The notes under the pieces: generated by a model
What the model was told of the DNA's origin: nothing
The model's database searches: none
The model's input: only the letters and a program-made list of their open reading frames with translations
Made by a program: the position numbers and the translations under genes
In this document: positions 50,759-56,628 of the stretch, in pieces
How the letters are laid out: every line of letters begins with the position of its first letter
Numbering within the stretch: position 1 is the stretch's first letter
Assembly: GCF_918698095.1 (NCBI RefSeq)
Contig: NZ_CAKKLY010000031.1
Coordinates: forward strand, 1 to 56,628
From: Arthrobacter sp. Bi83
GTDB taxonomy: Bacteria > Actinomycetota > Actinomycetes > Actinomycetales > Micrococcaceae
Direction: 5' to 3'
DNA: 56,628 bases

Positions 50759-51624
50759 CTCCAGTCGAAGAACCCCTTGCCGGTCTTGCGGCCCAGTTCG
50801 CCCCGGGCCACCTTGTCCTTCAAAATCTGCGGCGGCGCGAACCGCTCCCCCAGCGTCGAGTGCAGGTATTCGGCGATGCCCAGCCGCACGTCCAGACCCA
50901 CGATGTCTGTGGTCTTCAGCGGCCCGGTGGGGTGCTTGTAGCCGAGCACCATGGCGGCGTCGATGTCCTCCGCGGAGGCCACACCTTCCTCCACCATGCG
51001 CATCGCCTCCAGCGCAATCGCCACGCCCAGCCGCGAGGACGCGAACCCCGGGGCGTCATTGACGACGACGGCGGTCTTGCCCAGCGCTTCGGTCCAGCGC
51101 TTCGCTGCGGCCGCCAGCTCGGGAGATGTCGCCGTCCCCAGCACCACTTCGATCAGGGTTGACGCGGGCACCGGGTTGAAGAAGTGCAGGCCCAGGAAGT
51201 TCTGCGGGCGCTTCAGCTCACGGGCAAGGCCGTTGACCGACAGCGAGGAGGTGTTTGAGGCGAGGTAGGCATCCTCGCCGAGCCGCTCTTCAATTCCCCG
51301 GAGGGAAGTGACCTTCAGGTCCCAGTCTTCCGGAACGGCCTCGATGACGAGCTGCCGGTCCGCGAAGTCGTCGTAGTCCAGGGTCACCGAGAGCCGGGAC
51401 ACCATTTCGTCCAGGTTTCCGTCCGTGGCGCCGCGTTCGATGCTCTTCGCGGCTGCCGACTCCACCCGTTCCCGGGCGGCTTCGGCGGATTCCTCATCGC
51501 GTTCAACCACCAGGACGTTGGCCCCGGTGATCAGGAACGCGTGGGCGATGCCTGCCCCCATGCGGCCGCCGCCGAGGACGCCGACGGTGGCGGGAAGGTT
51601 TGCCGGCAAGGTCGAGTTGCTCAT
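50755..51624 (-). CDS. 3-hydroxyacyl-CoA dehydrogenase (PaaH-type)
   Basis: 289 residues. Rossmann motif GVLGGGRMGAGIA, catalytic His region FLGLHFFNPVP, NDAPGFASSRL and the C-terminal HPTGPLKTTDIVGLDVRLGI. Oxidises 3-hydroxyacyl-CoA with NAD; short stand-alone form, not the fused FadB. The stop codon of the hydratase gene is 2 nt upstream and the hydratase overlaps the thiolase, so this is the third gene of the operon controlled by a PaaR-type site. In that setting PaaH (3-hydroxyadipyl-CoA) is the likely role. Confidence 0.9.
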   Translation of the reverse strand: MSNSTLPANLPATVGVLGGGRMGAGIAHAFLITGANVLVVERDEESAEAARERVESAAAKSIERGATDGNLDEMVSRLSVTLDYDDFADRQLVIEAVPEDWDLKVTSLRGIEERLGEDAYLASNTSSLSVNGLARELKRPQNFLGLHFFNPVPASTLIEVVLGTATSPELAAAAKRWTEALGKTAVVVNDAPGFASSRLGVAIALEAMRMVEEGVASAEDIDAAMVLGYKHPTGPLKTTDIVGLDVRLGIAEYLHSTLGERFAPPQILKDKVARGELGRKTGKGFFDWS

Positions 51625-51626
51625 AT

Positions 51627-52415
51627 CTATTTCTTCTTCTCTGTTTTTTTGTCGAGGAACGCCTGCATGCGGTCAAACTTCGCCTGCGACTCGAAAAGGA
51701 TGCCCTGCGCCAGCTGGTCCACGAGCGGATGCGCTTCCGCCGGCGCGTGGAACACGGACTTGGTGATCCGCACGGCCAGCGGGTCCTGCCGGGCGATGCG
51801 GTCGGCCAGGCTGTGGGCGCCCTCCATCAGCGACGGCGCCTCGTGGATCTCGGTGATCAGGCTGACCGCCAGGGCCTGTTCGGCCCGCAGCACCAGCCCC
51901 GCGAGCAGGATTTCCTTGGCTACGGGCTCCCCCACGAGCTCCTTCAGCCGCCAGCTGGCGCCGGCCGCCGCCAGGATTCCCAGTCCGGTTTCCGGGTTGC
52001 CGATGCGGACGCCCGGAGTGCCGATCCGGAAGTCGGCGGCGTAGGCGAGCTCGGCACCGCCGCCCAGGCAGTAGCCGTCCAGGGCCGCGATGACGGGCAT
52101 GGGCAGCTTGGCAATGCGGACGAAAATCGTTGAGTTGATGCCCTGCAGGGCATCGTCCCGCCGCCGCTCGCGCAGTTGGGCGATGTCCGCGCCGGAGGCA
52201 AACACGCCCTCGACGCCGGCAATGATCAGGATCCGCGGGTTCTGCTCGAGTGCGGTGCAGACCACGTGGAGCTCATCCACCATCTGCTGGTCGATGGCAT
52301 TGCGGACCTCCGGGCGGTTGAGCAGCACCACCACGCGGTCGTCGCGCTCTTCGACCAGGAGGGTGCTGAACTTTTCGGTGCTTAAGGATCCGTTCGCGCT
52401 GTCCGGAGCCGCCAT
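51627..52415 (-). CDS. enoyl-CoA hydratase/isomerase (PaaF-like)
   Basis: 262 residues of the crotonase fold: VVLLNRPEVRNAIDQQMVDEL, the oxyanion loop SGADIAQLRE, GYCLGGGAELAYAADFRIG and the catalytic Glu in NPETGLGI. The C-terminus is a polylysine-like KKTEKKK whose AAG codons also provide the ribosome binding site of the next gene. ATG 52415 shares bases with the thiolase stop (TAATG). Exact acyl-CoA specificity is not readable from sequence; the operon context suggests 2,3-dehydroadipyl-CoA. Confidence 0.9.
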   Translation of the reverse strand: MAAPDSANGSLSTEKFSTLLVEERDDRVVVLLNRPEVRNAIDQQMVDELHVVCTALEQNPRILIIAGVEGVFASGADIAQLRERRRDDALQGINSTIFVRIAKLPMPVIAALDGYCLGGGAELAYAADFRIGTPGVRIGNPETGLGILAAAGASWRLKELVGEPVAKEILLAGLVLRAEQALAVSLITEIHEAPSLMEGAHSLADRIARQDPLAVRITKSVFHAPAEAHPLVDQLAQGILFESQAKFDRMQAFLDKKTEKKK

Positions 52416-53626
52416 TACACCCGCTCCAGCAGCATCGCGGTACCCTGGCCGACGCCGATGCACATGGTCGCCAGGCCGATCCGGGCATCCTCGCGTTCCA
52501 TCCGGCCCAGCAGGGTGATGGCGATCCTTGACCCGCTGGACCCAAGCGGGTGACCCAGCGCGATGGCACCGCCGTCGTTGTTGACGATGCCAGGGTCCAG
52601 CCCAAGCCGCCGCATGCTCGCCAGCGACTGGGTGGCAAACGCTTCGTTAAGCTCGACGGCGCCAAGGTCGCCGACGCTGAGACCGCTCCGCTTGAGCACT
52701 TTCTGGGTGGCGGGGACCGGGCCGATGCCCATGATTTCGGGCTCGCAACCGGCAGAGGCGCCGTCGATGATACGTGCCCGCGCGGTCAGTCCAAGCCTCT
52801 GGATGGCCGCCTCGGAGGCCACGATGATGGCCGAGGCGCCGTCATTGAGGGTGGACGAGTTGCCGGCGGTGACAATCGATCCGCCCGGAACGACCGGCCG
52901 GAGACCGGAGAGCACGTCCATGGTGGTGCCGGCACGGGGACCCTCGTCGGTGTCCACGACCGTCTCGGACTTGCGGGTCTTGACCGTGACCGGAACAATC
53001 TCGTCCTTGAACCGGCCGCCCGCGATGGCTGCCAGGGACTTTTCGTGCGAGCGGACGGCGAAGGCATCGGCGTCCTCGCGGGAGATGACGTCAACGCGGC
53101 CCACTTCCTCCGCCGTTTCCGGCATCGAAAAGGTCATCTTGCCGTCCCGGGACAGGTCGCCCTTCTTGAAGGCGGGGTTGACGAAGCGCCAGCCGATGGA
53201 GGTGTCGAAGATTTCGCCGGGCTTCGCGAACGCAGTGTGCGGCTTTTCCTGCACCCACGGCGCCCGGCTCATCGATTCGACGCCGCCGGCCACCACGATG
53301 TCCGCGGCGCCCGACTTGATCATCTGGCTGGCCATGATGATGGCGCTGAGGCCGGAGGCGCACAGCCGGTTCACCGTGATGCCGGGGATGTGGAGGGGAA
53401 GTCCTGCCAGGATCGTGGCCATGCGGGCAACGTTGCGGTTCTCTTCACCGGCTCCGTTGGCGTTCCCGAGAATGACTTCGTCGATGGCGTCCGGGTCCAC
53501 ACCGGCGCGGGCCACGGCTTCGCGGACCACCAGCGCTGCCAGATCATCAGGACGCACGGCCGAAAGCGCACCGCCGTATCGCCCCACCGGGGTGCGGGCG
53601 CCGCCAACCAGAAAAGCCTCGACCAT
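52415..53626 (-). CDS. acetyl-CoA C-acyltransferase (beta-ketoadipyl-CoA thiolase type)
   Basis: 403-residue thiolase: AFLVGGARTPVGRYGGALS at the start, catalytic Cys in NRLCASGLSAI, His in GHPLGSSGSR, second Cys in CIGVGQG. NEAFATQSLA is the usual central block. AAGGA lies 7 nt before ATG 53626. First gene of the thiolase-hydratase-dehydrogenase operon. PaaJ/PcaF is the likeliest assignment because a PaaR-type operator abuts its -10 box, but an ordinary FadA cannot be excluded. Confidence 0.9.
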   Translation of the reverse strand: MVEAFLVGGARTPVGRYGGALSAVRPDDLAALVVREAVARAGVDPDAIDEVILGNANGAGEENRNVARMATILAGLPLHIPGITVNRLCASGLSAIIMASQMIKSGAADIVVAGGVESMSRAPWVQEKPHTAFAKPGEIFDTSIGWRFVNPAFKKGDLSRDGKMTFSMPETAEEVGRVDVISREDADAFAVRSHEKSLAAIAGGRFKDEIVPVTVKTRKSETVVDTDEGPRAGTTMDVLSGLRPVVPGGSIVTAGNSSTLNDGASAIIVASEAAIQRLGLTARARIIDGASAGCEPEIMGIGPVPATQKVLKRSGLSVGDLGAVELNEAFATQSLASMRRLGLDPGIVNNDGGAIALGHPLGSSGSRIAITLLGRMEREDARIGLATMCIGVGQGTAMLLERV

Positions 53627-53669
53627 GAGAACATCCTTTACGCAGGGAGTGAGGCCGGATACGAATAAA

Positions 53670-53719
53670 TTACCGACCGTTCGTTCTATAAAGATTACAC
53701 GGCGGGCCCGGAGGGTCAA
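53670..53719 (-). promoter_or_regulatory. thiolase-operon promoter with probable PaaR operator
   Basis: Minus strand: TTGACC (53714-53719) and TAATCT (53692-53697) with a 16-nt spacer. The 22-bp site TTACCGACCG...GTTCTATAA (53670-53691, plus-strand sense) begins exactly where the -10 ends, so a bound repressor would cover the transcription start. Confidence 0.7.
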
Positions 53720-53766
53720 CCAAAGGGCCTGTTTTGGTCGGCCGGCACACGTCGCGCCGCCCGGCG

Positions 53767-54456
53767 CTACGCCACCACGACCCCCAGATGAGCGGCCAGC
53801 AGCGGGGCGATGAGGCCGAGCTGGTAGTCGTCGATCACCACGCCGGCCAGGCTATCCAGTCCACTGATGCTCCGGAAATCGGTGCCGCGGAGATCGAAAT
53901 CCTTCAGCTTCGCGCCGCTGAGGTCCAGGCTTCCGATGGTGCAGTTCCTGAGGGCCACGCGGGCGCCGGTAACAGAGCCAAGGTCCAGCTCATTGATGAT
54001 GCAGTCGCTGATGAGGACGTCCGCCAGCCTGGAGCCGCGCAGGTTCACGAAATCCAGCTTGCCGCCGTCGATCTTCACGGACTGCCAGCCGCTGTCATAC
54101 AGCTCGGCGGATCCCCAGCGGGGGTTGCTGAACTCGACGTCGCGGAAGGTGGACCTGGCTGCGGTGAGCACGGGAGCGTAGGCCTCGCTCACCAGGCAGT
54201 CCCGGAAGCTGGCACCCCGAAGCTGGGTTTCATTGAAGGAGATCCCGGAAAATTCGCACTCGGCAAAGACGATTCCACTGAGCTCCAGGCCATCCGCATC
54301 CGCACGGCTGTACCGCACGGCGTCATACCTGTCACCGCTGCGGAAATCCGGCGCATCATCGTCCCGCAGGCCCTCGAGCTGAATCGGAGACAGCCGCGGC
54401 GGCGTGACCTTCAACCCCTTCCCCCGGGCGGCCTTCCCCGCGGCCCTGCCCGTCAC
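53767..54456 (-). CDS. pentapeptide repeat protein
   Basis: 229 residues. From about residue 45 the sequence follows the A(D/N)LXX rhythm (LELSGIVFAECEFSGISFNETQLRGASFRDCLV, GGKLDFVNLRGSRLADVLISDCIINELDLGSV), which folds into a right-handed quadrilateral helix. Some members mimic DNA and protect gyrase; no such role is shown here. Start GTG 54456 overlaps the stop of the SRPBCC gene (GTGA), so the two are coupled. Confidence 0.88.
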   Translation of the reverse strand: MTGRAAGKAARGKGLKVTPPRLSPIQLEGLRDDDAPDFRSGDRYDAVRYSRADADGLELSGIVFAECEFSGISFNETQLRGASFRDCLVSEAYAPVLTAARSTFRDVEFSNPRWGSAELYDSGWQSVKIDGGKLDFVNLRGSRLADVLISDCIINELDLGSVTGARVALRNCTIGSLDLSGAKLKDFDLRGTDFRSISGLDSLAGVVIDDYQLGLIAPLLAAHLGVVVA

Positions 54457-54914
54457 TGCAGCGACTCGGCTTTTGCAGCGATCTCGGCAAGGTCCTTTGC
54501 CAGGGCTTTCCGCGTGACGTTCATGCCGATCTTTCCGAACAGCGCCAGCATGACCCTGCTGACGGCTGTGGGCCGGAGCATCTCGGCACCGAAGGTCAGC
54601 GTAAGGTCCGTTCCGGCGTCGCGCTCAGCCAAGGTGAAACGGGAGGTATAGTCCGCGCCGCCCTGCAATGCCTTGACGGTGGTGCTGCGCGGCGCATCCA
54701 CCTGGGACACCCACATTTCAATCGTTTCACGCCGGCCCATCATGGACCGCGTTTCCTTCCACCGCGTGCCTTCGCCGTAAGGCCCCTCGCTGACCATCTG
54801 AATGGTCTCGACGCCCGAGAGGGTGGCTGCCGAACCGGGGATGTCGGAAATCACTGCCCACACTTTCTCGGGCCTGGCGTTCACATGTTGAGTCAAACTG
54901 GTGCTGTGGTCCAT
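54453..54914 (-). CDS. SRPBCC (polyketide cyclase/START-like) protein
   Basis: 153 residues: STSLTQHVNARPEKVWAVISDIPGSAATLSGVETI is the usual opening of the SRPBCC ligand-binding fold, followed by TRWKETRSMMGRRETIEMWV and a long C-terminal helix. Binds small hydrophobic ligands in related families; function here unknown. TAGGCT lies 6 nt before ATG 54914 on the minus strand, with cGGAGG in the spacer, so a leaderless mRNA is more likely than SD-led initiation. Operon with the pentapeptide gene. Confidence 0.88.
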   Translation of the reverse strand: MDHSTSLTQHVNARPEKVWAVISDIPGSAATLSGVETIQMVSEGPYGEGTRWKETRSMMGRRETIEMWVSQVDAPRSTTVKALQGGADYTSRFTLAERDAGTDLTLTFGAEMLRPTAVSRVMLALFGKIGMNVTRKALAKDLAEIAAKAESLQ

Positions 54915-54920
54915 CCTCCG

Positions 54921-54926
54921 AGCCTA
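54921..54926 (-). promoter_or_regulatory. leaderless-type -10 box of the SRPBCC gene
   Basis: TAGGCT on the minus strand, 6 nt before ATG 54914; identical to the box before the FetB-like gene. Confidence 0.55.
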
Positions 54927-54966
54927 GCCCCGGGCACAGACATTGAGCACTCAGGCGGACACGTCC

Positions 54967-54997
54967 TTGAATTAGTAAGCATGCTTTGTGTTAGGCT
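54967..54997 (+). promoter_or_regulatory. csbD promoter with AAGCATGCTT palindrome
   Basis: TTGAAT (54967-54972) and TAGGCT (54992-54997), spacer 19 nt. GTAAGCATGCTTTG (54975-54988, perfect core AAGCATGCTT) fills the spacer and is a likely regulator site. Confidence 0.5.
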
Positions 54998-55043
54998 GAA
55001 ACGGCTTTGTCAGATCAACCGGCAACGGAAGGTGGTTAGCACC

Positions 55044-55220
55044 ATGGGTATTGGAGACAAGATTCAGAACGCTGCAGAAGACTTCGGCGGCAAGGCCAAG
55101 GAAGCTGCCGGCAACGCCACGGACAACGACCGCCTGAAGGCCGAGGGGCAGAAGGACCAGGTCGTTGCCGATGCCAAGAAGGTCGGCGAAGACGTCAAGG
55201 ACGAGTTCAGGCGCGACTAG
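55044..55220 (+). CDS. CsbD family stress protein
   Basis: 58 residues: GDKIQNAAEDFGGKAKEAAGNATDNDRLKAEGQKDQ is the CsbD signature of short, charged, mostly disordered or helical-bundle stress proteins; in Bacillus the family is general-stress induced. The in-frame ATG 55044 follows AAGGTGG; upstream codons do not belong to the family. A strong terminator follows the stop. The promoter carries a palindromic site. Confidence 0.92.
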   Translation: MGIGDKIQNAAEDFGGKAKEAAGNATDNDRLKAEGQKDQVVADAKKVGEDVKDEFRRD

Positions 55221-55235
55221 GTCCTACAGACACAC

Positions 55236-55283
55236 AAACGACGACGGCGGACTCTCCTTGGGGGGTGTCCGCCGTCGCCGTTT
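55236..55283 (+). terminator. rho-independent terminator after csbD
   Basis: CGACGGCGGAC (55242-55252) pairs with GTCCGCCGTCG (55267-55277); the stem extends outward through AAACG/CGTTT with one A-C mismatch, ending in TTTTG. Confidence 0.85.
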
Positions 55284-55322
55284 TGTCGTTTAAATGTCCG
55301 ACCTGTCTGCCAGACTGTGGCC

Positions 55323-56048
55323 ATGACGGAACTAGACCTGAGTGACGACAGCAGGGCGGCCGGCGGCTCCAAGAATCTTGGCGGCTACTTGGCGCGCCCG
55401 GACGGCCCGGGCCCGTTTCCGGCCGTCGTGATGATCCACGAGGCCTTTGGCCTCAACGACCAAACCCGGCGGCACGCGGACCGGCTGGCAGAGGCAGGCT
55501 ACTTGACCCTGGCCGTGGACCTGTTCAGCGACGGCGGCCCGCGGCGCTGCCTCGTCAGCACCATGCGCTCCATGATGTCCGGCGAAGGCCGCGTCTTCAC
55601 CGACCTGGCCACCGCCCGGTCCTGGCTCAGCGGTTCAGGGCTCAGCACCGGGAAAACGGGGGTGATCGGCTTCTGCATGGGCGGAGGGTTCGCGCTGCTC
55701 GCCGCCAACGACGGCTTCGATGCCGCGTCGGTGAATTATGGACGCCTGCCTGGAAACCTGGAGGCTGCGCTCCGGGGCGCCTGCCCCGTCGTGGCAAATT
55801 ACGGCAAAAAGGACCGGACGCTCCAAGGCGCCGCCGCCAAACTCGAGGCCGCGCTGGAGTCCCACGACATCGAACACGACGTCAGGGAGTTCCCGACCGC
55901 CGGCCACGCCTTCCTGAACGACGAGGAAGAAGGGCCGAGGGCGCTGCGTCCGCTGATGAGGGTCATGGGCATCGGCCCGGATCCGCGGTCCAGCCCGGAA
56001 GCGTGGCAGCGGATTGAGGACCATTTCGCCAAGCATCTGCAGGCGTGA
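55323..56048 (+). CDS. dienelactone hydrolase family protein
   Basis: 241-residue alpha/beta hydrolase: GGYLARPDGPGPFPAVVMIHEAFGLNDQTRRHADRLAEAGY, nucleophile Cys in GFCMGGGFAL (cysteine as in dienelactone hydrolases), and the late His in TAGHAFLNDE. Usual substrates are dienelactones of aromatic degradation; the actual substrate is not shown. No SD fits ATG 55323; CAGACT is 6 nt upstream, a near match to the leaderless -10. Confidence 0.88.
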   Translation: MTELDLSDDSRAAGGSKNLGGYLARPDGPGPFPAVVMIHEAFGLNDQTRRHADRLAEAGYLTLAVDLFSDGGPRRCLVSTMRSMMSGEGRVFTDLATARSWLSGSGLSTGKTGVIGFCMGGGFALLAANDGFDAASVNYGRLPGNLEAALRGACPVVANYGKKDRTLQGAAAKLEAALESHDIEHDVREFPTAGHAFLNDEEEGPRALRPLMRVMGIGPDPRSSPEAWQRIEDHFAKHLQA

Positions 56049-56063
56049 GGCTTAATGAGCGGT

Positions 56064-56090
56064 GGCGGCCACCTGGTGAAGGTGACCGCC
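56064..56090. terminator. hairpin between convergent genes
   Basis: GGCGGCCACCT (56064-56074) pairs with AGGTGACCGCC (56080-56090) at 10 of 11 positions around GGTGA. No T-run; probably a shared terminator for the hydrolase and permease genes. Confidence 0.5.
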
Positions 56091-56112
56091 GCCGTCGTCG
56101 TGATTCCAAGTA

Positions 56113-56628
56113 CTAGCTGAACAGCTCGCTCTTAGGCTCGTTGTTCTTGACCTTCTGCCAGCCCAGCCACAGAACCACAGCGAAGAACGGGATGGTGGCC
56201 AGGGTCCACAGGCCGAGGTAGAAGACCTCACCGTTCTTGCTGGTCATGGTGTCGAAGCCGATCAGCACGGCGATGACCAGCAGTGCGACAAGTCCGGCCC
56301 AGCTGCTCCAGGGCGAGCCCGGCATCGGCAGCTCGGAGACGCGGCCCTTCTTGTGGCGCAGCGCGATCTGGCTGGCGAAGATGGCGCCCCAGGTGAAGAT
56401 CACGCCGATGGACGCGGTGTTGAGCGCGAGGTCGAAGGCGTGCGAGCCGCCGAGCCAGATGTTCAGCAGGATGCCCACGAGGTAGAACGCGGCGATGGCG
56501 AGGATGGCAGCGTACGGCACGTGGCGCGAGGACATCTTGGTGAGCCACTGCGGGGCATGGCCGTTGTTGGCCATGGTGCGGAAGACTCGGCCGATCGAGT
56601 ACAGACCCGAGTTGCACGACGACAGCGC
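56113..56628 (-). CDS. amino acid permease (APC family), 5' truncated
   Basis: C-terminal 171 residues of an APC-superfamily transporter; the frame is open to the window edge. ALSSCNSGLYSIGRVFRTMANNGHAPQWL matches helix 8 and the following loop of AnsP/GabP/CycA-type permeases, and four to five membrane helices follow (ILAIAAFYLVGILLNIW, GVIFTWGAIFASQIAL, WAGLVALLVIAVLIGF, LGLWTLATIPFFAVVLWLG). The internal ATG at 56574 is not the start. L-asparagine or GABA transport is possible; specificity is not certain. Confidence 0.88.
   Translation of the reverse strand, partial: ALSSCNSGLYSIGRVFRTMANNGHAPQWLTKMSSRHVPYAAILAIAAFYLVGILLNIWLGGSHAFDLALNTASIGVIFTWGAIFASQIALRHKKGRVSELPMPGSPWSSWAGLVALLVIAVLIGFDTMTSKNGEVFYLGLWTLATIPFFAVVLWLGWQKVKNNEPKSELFS

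Overview
The window is high-GC DNA from an actinobacterium, most likely Arthrobacter or Pseudarthrobacter (Micrococcaceae). The evidence is strong GC third-position bias, an NRAMP transporter behind a DtxR-like box, a LAxTG-type sorting signal, a DUF4383 protein, an ANTAR regulator, a scattered phenylacetate (paa) regulon, and many genes that appear to be transcribed without a 5' leader. No rRNA, tRNA, CRISPR array, prophage or intact insertion sequence was seen. Both ends cut through genes: an LCP-family protein on the left and an amino-acid permease on the right.

Layout. 0-7 kb: cell-envelope LCP protein, a small membrane protein, a PAS-ANTAR regulator, thioredoxin reductase, manganese/iron NRAMP transporter, a histidine phosphatase and the overlapping NAD(P)H-hydrate dehydratase gene. 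7-13.5 kb: an orphan sugar-type binding lipoprotein, small membrane and CxxC proteins, an orphan cytochrome oxidase subunit I and small proteins. 13.6-20.8 kb: oligopeptidase B, a monooxygenase-fold protein, then an unusual pair made of a duplicated Ala/Asn/Asp-rich repeat protein and a large membrane-embedded M50-like zinc protease, followed by a methyltransferase. 20.8-26.5 kb: a signalling island with two paralogous small SpoIIAA/STAS-like proteins, a histidine kinase, a TPR protein and a GGDEF-EAL protein. 26.5-31.3 kb: an acetyltransferase, then ackA and pta separated by two decayed genes and a small acidic protein.

31.5-43 kb: a gutted CPBP protease paralogue beside an intact one, then paaI-paaK, a Tat-exported multicopper oxidase, a TetR regulator (probable PaaR), a DUF427 protein, a glyoxalase-fold gene flanked on both sides by clusters of a 31-32 nt palindromic intergenic repeat, paaZ, a hotdog thioesterase and a FetB-like permease. 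43-50 kb: secreted beta-helix protein, a LAxTG-anchored trypsin-like protease translationally coupled to a tyrosine-phosphatase-like gene, a secreted SGNH hydrolase and small enzymes. 50.7-53.7 kb: an operon of thiolase, enoyl-CoA hydratase and 3-hydroxyacyl-CoA dehydrogenase. 53.7 kb to the end: pentapeptide-repeat and SRPBCC proteins, CsbD, dienelactone hydrolase and the partial permease.

The most coherent theme is phenylacetate catabolism. Four copies of a 22-bp TetR-type palindrome (TTACC...GGTAA) lie before paaI-paaK, paaR, the paaZ/thioesterase divergent promoter and the thiolase operon 16 kb away. These tie separate transcription units into one probable PaaR regulon. The ring epoxidase genes (paaABCDE) are not in the window. 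The least explained locus is the repeat protein/M50 protease pair at 16.4-19.8 kb.
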